Notes under the pieces: model-generated
Database searches by the model: none
The model's input: only the letters and a program-made list of their open reading frames with translations
Told to the model about the DNA's origin: nothing
Part shown: positions 20,201 to 28,058 of the stretch, in pieces
Numbering within the stretch: the stretch's first letter is position 1
Layout: each line of letters starts with the position of its first letter
From: Rhodopseudomonas rhenobacensis
GTDB taxonomy: Bacteria; Pseudomonadota; Alphaproteobacteria; Rhizobiales; Xanthobacteraceae
NCBI RefSeq assembly: GCF_014203125.1
Contig: NZ_JACHIH010000021.1
Coordinates: forward strand, 1-64,000
Length of the DNA stretch: 64,000 nucleotides
Reading direction: 5' to 3'
Translations under genes and position numbers: made by a program

Positions 20201-22633
20201 AACACCGGCGGGCTGGTCGGCCTGAGTACCGGAACGATTACCGACAGCTATGCCACCGGCACGGTCCGCGGCGGCGACCAGGTCGGCGGCCTGCTCGGCA
20301 CCAACAGTCTCGGCGGCGCGGTGCAGACCAGCTATTCCACCGGCATGGTCTCCGGCACCAGCAATGTCGGAGGACTGATCGGCTCCAACTACAGCAGCGT
20401 GACGTCGTCGTATTGGGACGCCGACACCAGCGGCCGGTCGAACGGCATGGGCTCCGACAGCCAGAACCAGTCCGCCAATGTCACGGGCCTGACCACGGCG
20501 CAGTTGCAGAGCGGCAGCCTGCCGGCGGGCTTCGGCTCGGTCTGGCGCACCGGCGCCGGTCTGTATCCCTATCTCTCCTGGCAATTCGTCGCCGGCAGCT
20601 CGCCGCAGGCGGTGTCCGGCATGGCGTATCAGGCGGGCGGCGCGGCGCTGGCCGGCGCGTTGGTCGGCGGCACCGTCAACGGCGCCGCGTTCGCCGGCGG
20701 CGCCGTCAGCACCGGCGCCAACGGCTATTACTACGCGGTGATGCCGCAGGGCGCGATCGCCGCGGGCAGCGACGTCTTCACTTACGTCGCCGGCAACACC
20801 GTCAAGGCCAACGCCTTCGTGCAGGGCGCCACCGGCGCGGTGCAGAATCTGGATTTGCGCGGAGGCACGCTCTCGGTGGCGACCGATGCCAGCACGCTGT
20901 CGGCGGTCGCCGCCGGCCTGGCCGGCGCGGTCGGCGCCACCGCGACAGGCGATCTGGTGTTCGGCACGCCGGGCGGAGTGTTGACCCCGAACGCCGCCAC
21001 AGAACTTTCGATCGCCGCCTCCGGCGCGTTCAGCATCGATCAGCTGCTCACCGTATCCAACACCCTGCTGATCACGTCCGCGGGCAGCCTCGGCATCGCG
21101 TCGGGCGGAAAAGTGAGTTCGTCGAACGGCGACGCCACGCTGGTGGCGGGCACCAGCTTCGTCAACAGCCGCGGCGCCGACGCGCTGTCCGCCGCGACCG
21201 GGCGGTGGCTGGTGTATTCCGGCGATCCCGGAGCGGATGACCGCGGCGGGCTCGCCTACGACTTCAAGCAATATGCGGCGAGCTACGGCGTGACGGCGGT
21301 GGCGCAGGCGACCGGCAACGGCTTCCTCTACAGCGTGGCGCCGGTGTTGACCGCGGCTCTGACCGGCAGCGTGACCAAGACCTATGACGGCAATCTCACC
21401 GCGACGCTGGCGTCGTCGAACCTGACCGCGACCGGCCTGATCGACGGCGACATCGTCACCTACAGCTCGCCCGGAACCGCCGGCTACACCACCCCAAATG
21501 CCGGGACCGGGCTCACCGTGACGACCACCGGACTGGGCGTCGCATCGATCAGCAACGGCAGCGCCGCGGTCTATGGCTACGTCCTGCCCGGCACCACGGC
21601 GTCCGGCAATGTCGGAACCATCGCGGCGCGCGCCGTCACGCTGTCCGGCACACAAACTTATAGCGGCACCACCGCGGCGCCGGCAGCCGGTCTCACCGTC
21701 GACAACCTGGTCATGGGCGACAATGCCGGGCTGTCCGGCGTCGGCACCATGGCGTCGGCGAATGCCGGCGCGCAGGTGCTGACCTCGGCGGGCGGTGCGC
21801 TTGCCGGCCTCAGCGTCAGCAACGCCAATTACACCGTGACCGGCGGCAGCGGCATCGTGACCGTGACCCCGGCCGACATCACGGTGACGGCGCTCGGCGG
21901 CAGTTCGGTCTATGGCACGTCGCCCGCCAATCCGGGTCTCGCGGCCAGCGGCCTGCAGAACGGCGAGTCGGTCGCGGTGCTGGGCGGGCTGTTCAACTCG
22001 TTCGGCATCACCAACACCTCGGGCGTGGCCTCGAGCCCCTACACGCTCACGGTCGCCGGGACCTCGAGCAACGCCAACTACACCATCGTCGCCCGCAACA
22101 GCGGGATCTGGACCGTGACCCCCGCCGCCGTCACGGTGACGGCGCTCGGCGGCAGTTCGGTGTATGGCACGTCGCCCGCCAATCCGGGCCTCGCGGCCAG
22201 CGGCCTGCAGAACGGCGAGTCGATCGCGGTGCTCGGCGGGCTGTTCAACTCGTTCGGCATCACCAGCACCTCGAGCGTCGCCCAGAGCCCCTACACGCTC
22301 ACGGTCGCCGGGGCGCTGAGCAATCCGAACTACACGCTTGCGGCGCGGATCGACGGCAGCTGGATCGTCACCGCGGCGGACGCGCCCTCGCCGCCCGCAC
22401 CCCCGCCGCCATCCCCGCCATCGCCTTCGCCCGTCCTGTCCTCCGACCCTGCCCCGTTCGCCAGCACGCTCGGCAACGGCAACCCTCCCTGGCCGGCCAC
22501 GGGCTTCGATGTCGGCGTCCGCACGCTGGGCTCCGGCGACGCGACGGCCGAGCCGTGCACTCCTCCCTCGTCCTCGCGATCGGTCCCGCCGGGCTGCCGC
22601 GTGTTCTACGCCGACAAGCGCTTTGGCCGGTGA
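14288..22633 (+). CDS. TpsA-type giant exoprotein with FHA N-domain, GLUG and MBG repeats
   Basis: A 2781-residue predicted secreted adhesin. A long n-region precedes the signal peptide (residues ~30-57, ending GQARAQN). The TPS secretion domain follows (about 58-190), with INWQSFSVG and the hallmark VNPNGIAI near residue 142. Then come a beta-helical region, about 30 GLUG-type repeats (TGGLVG...NSYATGAVTG), a linker ending in FWD and YPYL, a second module with about seven GLUG repeats, YDG/MBG repeats (TKTYDGN, and two nearly identical 84-residue units) and a Pro-rich tail ending with two cysteines 12 residues apart. No CdiA-like VENN motif or toxin domain is visible, so adhesion or biofilm is likelier than contact inhibition. 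The ATG at 14288 follows TpsB by 35 bp. Confidence 0.9.
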   Translation: MRRASPCPASNSAPGVERLRAAPPYSEFDVRRRLTLAILLASTALTTSFVPGQARAQNLPVGGSVAAGGAAIATPSATQLNITQTTPSAVINWQSFSVGQGSAVAIQQPNAASALLNRVTGATPSTIAGSITANGQVYLVNPNGIAITRSGTVDTGGGFVASTLGISDADFQSGKRGFTGNGASAAVSNAGAIRVGRGGFAALLGGTVSNAGSIDVPLGKVGLGSGESATLDFSGDGFLQVAVPTTAGGKAALIRSSGSIKADGGSVIISAATAREAARNAVNISGLVQARSIGGHNGAIVIGGGAGGRVKISGRLDASSHRHNGGAIVVTGKDIKLKGASVDASGRTGGGSINIGGGRQGQGALQRAETVSIDAGSAINANAGTTGNGGNVTVWSDRLTSFAGTISAKGGAQSGHGGEAEVSGKAVLDYTGFTDLSAAQGAFGTLLLDPYNVTISTGSNNTGGGFIGSVDDSIINAATLQTALGAAHVAVTTGSGGAQAGHITVASPLSWSAGTTLTLTAAGGIVINAPISITGAGGLVLTATAQAGISSTGLSFGGGASVSYGATDNGGSFSLNGTVYKLVYTMAQLDAIDGVNAVNGGALTTYGTGVTGSYALANDLIATGTTYTMALIGTNSSDSSASRFRGNLDGLGHSITGLTIDAPGSDYVGLIGYKVGRNVSNIGLVDASVSGYDRVGALIGYDDSASVQGSSVTGTVSGHENVGGLVGLSFTSPVQSSYSTATVTGVNNTGGLVGQTNFGSRLINAYATGAVTGTGDNTGGLVGNNSGGTTDTSYATGTVSGLNNTGGLAGYNNQIIQNSHASGNVTGGDSTGGLVGLNAGTLTATYASGTVGGDGNTGGLVGYNQLTVQDSYATGAVTGNTRTGGLIGADNFGALSILNSYATGAVTGTGDATGGLIGDHSSGTVDGSYATGAVSGVNKVGGLVGYSTQTIQNSHASGTVTGADNTGGLVGNNEGTVDGSFASGAITGTDSTGGLVGYSNNTSIVQNSYATGTVSGVNNTGGLIGATNFGTPTVQNSYATGAVTGSGDNTGGLVGGAGGGTIDGSHATGAVSGANYVGGLVGNSTEAITDSYATGSVTGTADNVGGLVGYNDGGSIDASNASGVVIGINSVGGLVGASNASIQNSSATGAVSGANSIGGLVGNNSGAVTNSFAAGAVTATGDNTGGLIGYNDVGTIDRSYASGIVVGVNNVGGLVGYGNALIQSSYATGAVTGTGDNTGGLIGNNEGTVDASYATGVTIGLNSTGGLVGISTAASVVQNSHATGAVFGANNTGGLIGATNFGTPTVQNSYATGTVTGSADNTGGLVGGASGGTIVDSHASGAVVGVNFVGGLVGQNNQTIQTSYATGTVSGSFATGGLAGYNNGTIDGGYASGAVTGGDVTGGLVGYNDNPGTVQNSYAVGAVLGNDTAGGLIGTNNYGATVRTSYATGAVSAGANAGGVVGFNDGSVTDTFWDTLTSGRSVGIAAGGDLTGVTGLTTAQLQGTTTATLGAAFSGGAASGTAGLYPYLVSLFPGGVQAISGIAYQDAGSTVAASGANGAVQVGLTVGGVAQAPVTTGANGYYYFAVPMGSISSAGTLVLTTTAADVATGAQNGAAIARATGTTTGLDILGGSSNFVTSALTYSAAGFASVLGFASTPAFVATLPAMLSATGVSFTLDQPLTITSALTVRTTASNAALIVSAPITLAGANSLTLAAAGALTINAPISVTGAGAVVLTAAAQAGLTTTGLSFGNGASIDYGATDNGGTFMLNGAAYTLAYTMAQLDAIDGRNAVNGTALTVYGAGVTGNYALATNLIATGTTYTRAVIADFPTFNVANAYSGKLDGLGHTVTGLTINAGSRDQVGLVGFLLDGTVSNIGLVGGSISGRSNIGGVVGNVSTAISTLQGSYSTGSVASTGSGNSTGGVAGGNNGVVQSSYATGAVSGKLYVGGLVGYNLNTITSSFATGQVTGTVNTGGLVGLSTGTITDSYATGTVRGGDQVGGLLGTNSLGGAVQTSYSTGMVSGTSNVGGLIGSNYSSVTSSYWDADTSGRSNGMGSDSQNQSANVTGLTTAQLQSGSLPAGFGSVWRTGAGLYPYLSWQFVAGSSPQAVSGMAYQAGGAALAGALVGGTVNGAAFAGGAVSTGANGYYYAVMPQGAIAAGSDVFTYVAGNTVKANAFVQGATGAVQNLDLRGGTLSVATDASTLSAVAAGLAGAVGATATGDLVFGTPGGVLTPNAATELSIAASGAFSIDQLLTVSNTLLITSAGSLGIASGGKVSSSNGDATLVAGTSFVNSRGADALSAATGRWLVYSGDPGADDRGGLAYDFKQYAASYGVTAVAQATGNGFLYSVAPVLTAALTGSVTKTYDGNLTATLASSNLTATGLIDGDIVTYSSPGTAGYTTPNAGTGLTVTTTGLGVASISNGSAAVYGYVLPGTTASGNVGTIAARAVTLSGTQTYSGTTAAPAAGLTVDNLVMGDNAGLSGVGTMASANAGAQVLTSAGGALAGLSVSNANYTVTGGSGIVTVTPADITVTALGGSSVYGTSPANPGLAASGLQNGESVAVLGGLFNSFGITNTSGVASSPYTLTVAGTSSNANYTIVARNSGIWTVTPAAVTVTALGGSSVYGTSPANPGLAASGLQNGESIAVLGGLFNSFGITSTSSVAQSPYTLTVAGALSNPNYTLAARIDGSWIVTAADAPSPPAPPPPSPPSPSPVLSSDPAPFASTLGNGNPPWPATGFDVGVRTLGSGDATAEPCTPPSSSRSVPPGCRVFYADKRFGR
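16270..18700 (+). repeat. GLUG-type repeat block 1 inside TpsA (about 30 units)
   Basis: Irregular units of about 22-30 residues built on (T/V)GGL(V/I)G...(N)SYATGxVTG. DNA copies are very similar: a segment from 17341 recurs near 18160 with the same GCGACCAATTTCGGCACC core. This points to recent duplication or gene conversion inside the gene. Confidence 0.85.
19860..20410 (+). repeat. GLUG-type repeat block 2 inside TpsA (about 7 units)
   Basis: The same repeat motif (VGGLVGYN, TGGLVGLSTG, VGGLIGSN) returns after an intervening linker. The block ends in SSYWDADTSGRSNGMG, which parallels the end of block 1 (DTFWDTLTSGRSVGIA), so it is a second, shorter copy of the whole module. Confidence 0.85.
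21881..22384 (+). repeat. Tandem MBG repeats in TpsA, 252-bp period
   Basis: Two adjacent copies starting at 21881 and 22133 encode ALGGSSVYGTSPANPGLAAS and downstream sequence with only a few changes. They follow a YDG-type unit (VTKTYDGNLT) near 21373. Such domains form the outer stalk of many bacterial adhesins. Confidence 0.85.
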
Positions 22634-22660
22634 GAGCTCGGCGCATTTGAAAGAGTTTCG

Positions 22661-23215
22661 ATGATCAACAGACCAGGCCAGGCGCTTTGGATTTTCGCGC
22701 TGCTGTCCGCTGCGGGGCTGACCCCGGCCGATGCGCAACAACCGCCCGCGGTGCAAAGCCCACCGGCGCCGCAGCGAACCACCGCGACCTATCAGGATTG
22801 GACCGTGCAGTGCGAGATCGCCGCGCCCTCGCAGCAGAAGATCTGCGAGATGGCGCAGGCGACGCAGGCGCCGGGGCAGGCCAATCCGGTGACCAAGATC
22901 GCGATCGGCCGGCCGACCAAGACCGCGCCGATGAAAGTCGTGGTGCAGGTCCCGATCAATGTCTGGCTGCCGGCCGGCGTGAAATTCACGGCGGACGCCA
23001 GGGAGCCCGGCGTCGAGACCGTCTATACGCGCTGCGTGCCGACCGCCTGCTTCGCCGAGTTCGCCCTCAAGGAGGAGAGCCTGCAGAAATTGCGCACCCT
23101 GACCGCCAACGGCACGCTTTCGCTGAAAGACGCCGCGCAGCAGGACGTCGCCATCCCGGTGTCGTTCAAGGGATTCGCGCAGGCCTATGACGCGTTGCGC
23201 AAGGAGTCATTGTAG
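22661..23215 (+). CDS. IalB-family (invasion-associated locus B) periplasmic protein
   Basis: A 184-residue protein with a signal peptide ending at ADAQQP, a short Pro-rich linker and an IalB-type domain: YQDWTVQCEI near the start, paired cysteines (QCEI, KICEMAQ), IAIGRP, VPINVWLPAGV and CVPTACFAEF. The family is periplasmic or envelope-associated and common in alphaproteobacteria; its biochemical role is poorly known, and the name comes from Bartonella. The ATG at 22661 lies 27 bp after the TpsA stop, so it is probably in the same operon. That placement suggests a periplasmic helper for the exoprotein, but this is inference. Confidence 0.85.
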   Translation: MINRPGQALWIFALLSAAGLTPADAQQPPAVQSPPAPQRTTATYQDWTVQCEIAAPSQQKICEMAQATQAPGQANPVTKIAIGRPTKTAPMKVVVQVPINVWLPAGVKFTADAREPGVETVYTRCVPTACFAEFALKEESLQKLRTLTANGTLSLKDAAQQDVAIPVSFKGFAQAYDALRKESL

Positions 23216-23493
23216 CTCGGACGGGCGCAGCCCGCGTTGCGTGACGCGCCGGTGCGCCCTCGCCTCAACGAGGGTGTGGATGTTCGGCCGGAGCTTCGCG
23301 GCGAATCGGCGGCGTGCAGGCGGTGATTCGCCGGTCGGCGGGGATGCATGGCCGGACGCCGAACAGGCACGCGATCGTGCGTCCAGGGACGTGCCTCTGC
23401 ACGATCATGCGGCGCACGCTCCATCGACCAGAGCCTCGGCCACAACCCCTGCGATGCCGGGAGTTCAGCAATCTCAGCGACATCTATCGCGAG

Positions 23494-23580
<87 letters not shown>

Positions 23581-23758
23581 CCGGGCGGGTTAGTACGGAT
23601 CGGGGGGGCGCTTGTCAAATCGGAAATGCCGAAGCGGCCGCTCGTGCACCGTTTGGTTGACGACGCAGCGCGAAAACGCCAAAACCGCATTGCTGCAAAG
23701 CCGATGCAAGAGCGCTCTCGAAGCCGCCGCATCGATGTCCCGTGATAGGATCCCCGCC

Positions 23759-24742
23759 ATGGCCTCGAATTTGGACACCCTCGTCACGGTTTTCGGCGGC
23801 TCGGGGTTTCTCGGCCGCCACGTCATCGGCGCGCTGGCCAAGCGCGACTACCGGATCCGGGTCGCGGTGCGGCGGCCGGAATTGACCGGGCACCTGCAGC
23901 CGCTCGGCAAGGTCGGCCAGATCCACGCGGTGCAGGCCAATCTGCGCTATCCCGATTCGGTCAAGGCCGCGGTGCGCGACGCCGGCATCGTGGTCAATCT
24001 GGTCGGCATCCTGGCCGAGGGCGGGCGGCAGAAATTCCAGGCGGTGCAGGCGCAGGGCGCCGGCGCCATTGCGGAGGCCGCAGCCGCGGTCGGCGCCCGC
24101 ATGGTGCATGTCTCGGCGATCGGCGCCGACGAGCACTCAGCGTCGCTCTATGCCCGCTCCAAGGCCGCCGGAGAAAAGGCCGTGCTCGCCGCGGTGCCGC
24201 AGGCTGTGATTTTCAGGCCCTCGGTGGTGTTCGGCCCCGAGGACCAGTTCACCAACCGATTCGCAGCATTGGCGCGGATGTCGGCGGTGGTGCCGCTGAT
24301 CGGCGGCGGCGCCACCCGGCTGCAGCCGGTCTATGTCGGCGACGTCGCCACCGCGGTGGCGGAGGCGGTCGACGGCCGTGCCCGCGCCGGCGCCACCTAC
24401 GAGCTCGGCGGCCCGGAAGTGCTGACCATGCGGCAGGTCATCGAGATCATCCTCGACGTGATCCAGCGCCGCCGCATCCTGCTGTCGCTGCCGTTCGGGC
24501 TGGCGCGGATGCAGGCGAAGCTGCTGCAATTCGCCCCCGGGGCGCTGAAACTGACGCCCGACCAGGTCGCGCTGCTGCAGGTCGACAATGTGGTGTCGGA
24601 GGCGGCGAAGGCCGCCGGGCTGACGCTGAACGGACTCGGCATCGCGGCGGATTCGCTGCAGGCGATCGCGCCGTCCTATCTGTGGCGGTTCCGCGCCACC
24701 GGCCAGTTCCAGCGCAAGGTCGTCGAGCCGAAGAGCTCCTGA
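23759..24742 (+). CDS. NDUFA9-like NAD(P)-binding epimerase-family protein
   Basis: A 327-residue atypical short-chain dehydrogenase. The Rossmann motif VFGGSGFLGRHV is at residues ~10-22. The protein matches the complex I NDUFA9 subunit-like family of alphaproteobacteria, with NLVGILAEGGRQKFQAVQ, HVSAIGAD, YARSKAAGE and FRPSVVFGPEDQF. The YxxxK-type residues (YARSK) are present. The role in bacteria is uncertain: accessory to complex I or a quinone-linked step. The ATG at 23759 follows AGGA with an 8-nt spacer. Repeat DNA separates it from the facing uppP. Confidence 0.85.
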   Translation: MASNLDTLVTVFGGSGFLGRHVIGALAKRDYRIRVAVRRPELTGHLQPLGKVGQIHAVQANLRYPDSVKAAVRDAGIVVNLVGILAEGGRQKFQAVQAQGAGAIAEAAAAVGARMVHVSAIGADEHSASLYARSKAAGEKAVLAAVPQAVIFRPSVVFGPEDQFTNRFAALARMSAVVPLIGGGATRLQPVYVGDVATAVAEAVDGRARAGATYELGGPEVLTMRQVIEIILDVIQRRRILLSLPFGLARMQAKLLQFAPGALKLTPDQVALLQVDNVVSEAAKAAGLTLNGLGIAADSLQAIAPSYLWRFRATGQFQRKVVEPKSS

Positions 24743-24792
24743 GCGCTTGGCTGGCTGACGACCGACTCAGTGTCGATGAATTGAGAAAAAAC

Positions 24793-24929
24793 CTGCCCCG
24801 GACGCTGCGCTCCGCGCCGCGTCTGCGGCGTGGGGCGCTGCGAGCCGGGGCCGTTACGGAACGCGATGTTTGGAATGGTCCCGGCTCATGAAGCCGCGCA
24901 AGGGCGCTGCTTCACGTCCGGGACACCAG
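24793..24929. repeat. Family B dispersed repeat (diverged copy)
   Basis: A diverged member of the family that starts CCCCGGACGC and ends CGTCCGGGACA. It fills the gap between the convergent NDUFA9-like gene and uppP, a position typical of this repeat (see 41867-41996 for the best copy). Confidence 0.65.
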
Positions 24930-24951
24930 GCCTTGATCGGTGCCGCTCAGC

Positions 24952-25758
24952 CTATTTGCCGAGCGCCAGCGCGATCAGGCCGAGCGTGCCGACGATCACC
25001 CGCCACCACGCGAACAGCGCGAAGCCGTGCCGGGTGACGTAAGTCAGGAAGGTTTTCACCACGATAATGGCGGTGACGAACGACACCGCAAAGCCGATCG
25101 CCACGATCACCGAGTGATCCATCGTCATGTCGGCGCGATTCTTATAGAGATCGTACACGAAGGCGCCGACCATGGTGGGAATCGCCAGGAAGAACGAAAA
25201 TTCCGCCGCGGCGCGCTTGTCGGCGCCGAGCAGCATGGCGCCGACGATGGTGGCGCCGGAACGCGACACCCCGGGGATCATCGCCAGGCATTGCGCGCAA
25301 CCGATGTAAAGATACATCGGCAGCGGAAACGCCATCGCGTCGTGCTCATGCGGCTCGAGGTCGAGCTGATCGACCCAGAGCAGAATGGCGCCGCCGACGA
25401 TCAGCGAGAAGCACACCACCCACGGGTTGAACAGGTAGCTTTTGATATACCCCCCGGCGATGGCGCCGATCACCGCGGCGGGCAGGAACGCCACCAGCAC
25501 GCCGATGACGAAGCGCTGCGCCGCGGGATCCGAGAACATCCCCAGCGCCACGCGCCACAACCGGGCGAAATACAGCGCGAGGATCGCAAGGATCGCGCCG
25601 AGCTGGATCAGGATCGCAAAACTCTTCCAGAAGTTGGTCTCGCCGAGATCGAAAAACCGTTCGGCGAGAAGCAGATGGCCGGTCGAGGAGACGGGCAGGA
25701 ACTCGGTGACACCCTCGACGACGCCGAGGATGACCGCCCTTAAGACATCGGAAAGCAT
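24952..25758 (-). CDS. uppP: Undecaprenyl-diphosphatase
   Basis: A 268-residue membrane enzyme that dephosphorylates undecaprenyl diphosphate to recycle the lipid carrier for peptidoglycan and other surface polymers. Family motifs: [14 protein letters not shown] (residues ~15-28) and [10 protein letters not shown]. About eight hydrophobic helices are visible. The family (UppP/BacA) can give bacitracin resistance when overproduced. ATG start at 25758; single gene between convergent and divergent neighbours. Confidence 0.96.
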   Translation of the reverse strand: MLSDVLRAVILGVVEGVTEFLPVSSTGHLLLAERFFDLGETNFWKSFAILIQLGAILAILALYFARLWRVALGMFSDPAAQRFVIGVLVAFLPAAVIGAIAGGYIKSYLFNPWVVCFSLIVGGAILLWVDQLDLEPHEHDAMAFPLPMYLYIGCAQCLAMIPGVSRSGATIVGAMLLGADKRAAAEFSFFLAIPTMVGAFVYDLYKNRADMTMDHSVIVAIGFAVSFVTAIIVVKTFLTYVTRHGFALFAWWRVIVGTLGLIALALGK

Positions 25759-25943
25759 GAAATGGCCTGGGTTATGGTGCGGATCGGCCCGGAAAAAAGC
25801 CGGGTTCTTCTCGCCTATTCGCCCTTTGGCCGCAACGCCAAAGATGCCGACCCCGTCCGGCTCGCGTCAGCCGCGGATTTTGCCGGCTTGGAAAAGCCGG
25901 TTGGAGAGGATTTGTTAAGCATCCGATCCCTATCAAGGTTGTC

Positions 25944-26636
25944 ATGTACACGTTGTTTCACCACCCGTTCTGCCCGCTGTCGCGGTTCGTCCGCCTGGCC
26001 CTGGGAGAACACGGCCTGGATTTGCGGCTGGTGGAGGAGCGCCCATGGGAGCGGCGCGCCGCGTTCCTGGCGCTCAACCCGGCCGGAACCACGCCGGTGC
26101 TGATCGCCGACGCCCGCCCGGCGATTCCCGGCGCCGGGGTGATCTGCGAGTTCCTCGACGAAAGCCACGGTCCGAGCTTGGGCGACCGCAGGCTGCTGCC
26201 GACCGTGATGGACGACCGCATCGAGGTGCGGCGGCTGGTGTCGTGGTTCAACGAAAAGTTCTTCGAGGAGGCCAGCGGCCCCTTGGTGACCGAGCGGATC
26301 TACAAGCGCTTCATGAGCGAGGAGGACGGCGGCGGCCCGCCGGCGATGGACGTGATCCGCGCCGCGACCGCCAATGTGCGCTATCATCTAGCCTATATCG
26401 GCTGGCTGGCGCGCACCCGCAACTTTCTCGCCGGCGATCAATTGAGCTACGCAGACCTTGCCGCCGCGGCGCATCTGTCGGCGATCGACTATCTGGGCGA
26501 CGTGCCATGGACCGAGGACGAAGCCGCAAAGGCGTGGTACGCGCGGGTGAAATCCCGGCCGTCGTTCCGCCCGCTGCTGAGCGAATGGCTGGCCGGCGTG
26601 CCGGCCTCGCGCACCTACGTCGATCTGGATTTCTGA
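25944..26636 (+). CDS. Glutathione S-transferase family protein
   Basis: A 230-residue GST with an N-terminal thioredoxin-like domain ([19 protein letters not shown], then NPAGTTPVL with the cis-Pro, then CEFLDES) and a helical C-terminal domain ([20 protein letters not shown]). The CPLS motif near residue 9 resembles a Cys- or Ser-type GST active site. Substrate unknown. It lies 59 bp before queG on the same strand and may be cotranscribed with it. Confidence 0.9.
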   Translation: MYTLFHHPFCPLSRFVRLALGEHGLDLRLVEERPWERRAAFLALNPAGTTPVLIADARPAIPGAGVICEFLDESHGPSLGDRRLLPTVMDDRIEVRRLVSWFNEKFFEEASGPLVTERIYKRFMSEEDGGGPPAMDVIRAATANVRYHLAYIGWLARTRNFLAGDQLSYADLAAAAHLSAIDYLGDVPWTEDEAAKAWYARVKSRPSFRPLLSEWLAGVPASRTYVDLDF

Positions 26637-26694
26637 ACGCGCCGGGCAATCGTCGCAGGGCGACCGCATCAGCGGCACCTTCGACTGCCTCGTC

Positions 26695-27810
26695 ATGAGC
26701 GAGAGCCTGAGCGATTCGCTACGCGCGCAAGCCGGCGCGCTCGGCTTCGACGCTGTCGGGGTCTGCGGCGTCGATGCGATCGAAGGAATTAGCAAAAGGC
26801 TCGACGCGTTTCTCGACGCCGGCCTGCATGGCGACATGGACTGGCTGGCGAACCATCGCGACCGCCGTGCCGATCCGCGGGTGCTTTGGCCGCAGGCGCG
26901 CTCGGTGATCATGCTGGGGATGAATTACGGCCCCGACGCCGATCCGCGGGCGATCCTCGGGGCGCACGGGCAAGGCGCGATTTCGGTCTATGCGCAGGGC
27001 GACGATTATCACGAACTGATCAAGCCGCGGCTGAAGCAGCTGGCGCGCTGGCTGATCGCGCAGGCCGGCGGCGACGTCAAAGTGTTCGTCGACACCGCGC
27101 CGGTGATGGAGAAGCCGCTGGCTGCGGCCGCCGGGCTCGGCTGGCAGGGCAAGCATAGCAATCTCGTGTCGCGCGAACTCGGCTCCTGGCTGTTTCTCGG
27201 CGCGATTTTTTCCACGCTGGAGTTGCCGCGCGACACGCCCGAGATCGATCATTGCGGCTCCTGCCGGGCCTGCCTCGATGCCTGCCCGACCGACGCGTTC
27301 GTCGCGCCGTACCGGCTCGATGCGCGGCGCTGCATCTCCTATCTGACGATCGAGAACAAGGCTGCGATCCCGCGCGAATTCCGCCGTGCGATCGGCAACC
27401 GCATTTACGGCTGCGACGATTGTCTCGCGGTCTGCCCGTGGAACAAGTTCGCCGCGGTCGGCCGCGAGACCAAGCTCGCCGCCCGCGAGGCGCTGCGGGC
27501 GCCGTCGCTGGCGGATTTGGCGCGGCTCGACGACGCGGCGTTTCGCGCGCTGTTTGCCAAATCGCCGATCAAACGCATCGGCCGCGACCGCTTCCTCCGC
27601 AACGTGCTGATCGCGATCGGCAATTCAGGTGACGCCAGCCTTGTGGCCGAGGCCGAGCGGCTCGCGAGCGACGACAACCCGCTGGTCCGCGGCGCCGCGG
27701 TGTGGGCGCTCTCGCAATTGCTGGCAGCGGAGCGGTTCACCTCACTCGCGACCCATCACCTCGCCCACGAACACGACGACGCTGTGCGCGCTGAGTGGCA
27801 ACACAACTAA
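26695..27810 (+). CDS. queG: Epoxyqueuosine reductase
   Basis: A 371-residue cobalamin and Fe-S enzyme of the last step of queuosine tRNA modification. Two 4Fe-4S motifs are visible: [12 protein letters not shown] and [13 protein letters not shown], separated by the conserved [10 protein letters not shown] and GNRIYG. The N-terminal part has the corrinoid-binding DUF1730-like region (MLGMNYGP). The C-terminus has HEAT-like helices ([13 protein letters not shown]). Length is typical. The stop is directly followed by a family A palindromic element. Confidence 0.96.
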   Translation: MSESLSDSLRAQAGALGFDAVGVCGVDAIEGISKRLDAFLDAGLHGDMDWLANHRDRRADPRVLWPQARSVIMLGMNYGPDADPRAILGAHGQGAISVYAQGDDYHELIKPRLKQLARWLIAQAGGDVKVFVDTAPVMEKPLAAAAGLGWQGKHSNLVSRELGSWLFLGAIFSTLELPRDTPEIDHCGSCRACLDACPTDAFVAPYRLDARRCISYLTIENKAAIPREFRRAIGNRIYGCDDCLAVCPWNKFAAVGRETKLAAREALRAPSLADLARLDDAAFRALFAKSPIKRIGRDRFLRNVLIAIGNSGDASLVAEAERLASDDNPLVRGAAVWALSQLLAAERFTSLATHHLAHEHDDAVRAEWQHN

Positions 27811-27932
27811 CTGTCATCCCGGGGCACGAGCAGCGAAGCTGCGAGTGAACCCGGGATCCAGTACTCACCGCCCTGGAATACTGGATTCCGGGTTCGCTCG
27901 TGGCTCACGCCACTCGCGCCCCGGAATGACAG
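27811..27932. repeat. Family A palindromic element after queG
   Basis: A 122-bp element with ends CTGTCAT and ATGACAG, and inner inverted CCCGGGATCC and GGATTCCGGG segments. It begins on the base after the queG stop codon, so it may serve as the 3'-end hairpin of that mRNA. Confidence 0.85.
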
Positions 27933-28058
27933 CTTTGTTTTTGGTTCGACGCAGCCATTCCAGTAGCCATTCCACGGAAGGCCGATCAAGCGGTGTTGCG
28001 AGGGCCAGCGTGATCCGTCAGCCGTGACCATGGTGCCAAAGCCCTAATAAATCCGCCC

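Noticed and set aside
12522-23215. CdiBA-type contact-dependent inhibition system with IalB as immunity protein
   Set aside because: The TpsA C-terminus has Pro-rich and MBG-type sequence, not a VENN-toxin module, and the IalB protein has a signal peptide and a known periplasmic family.
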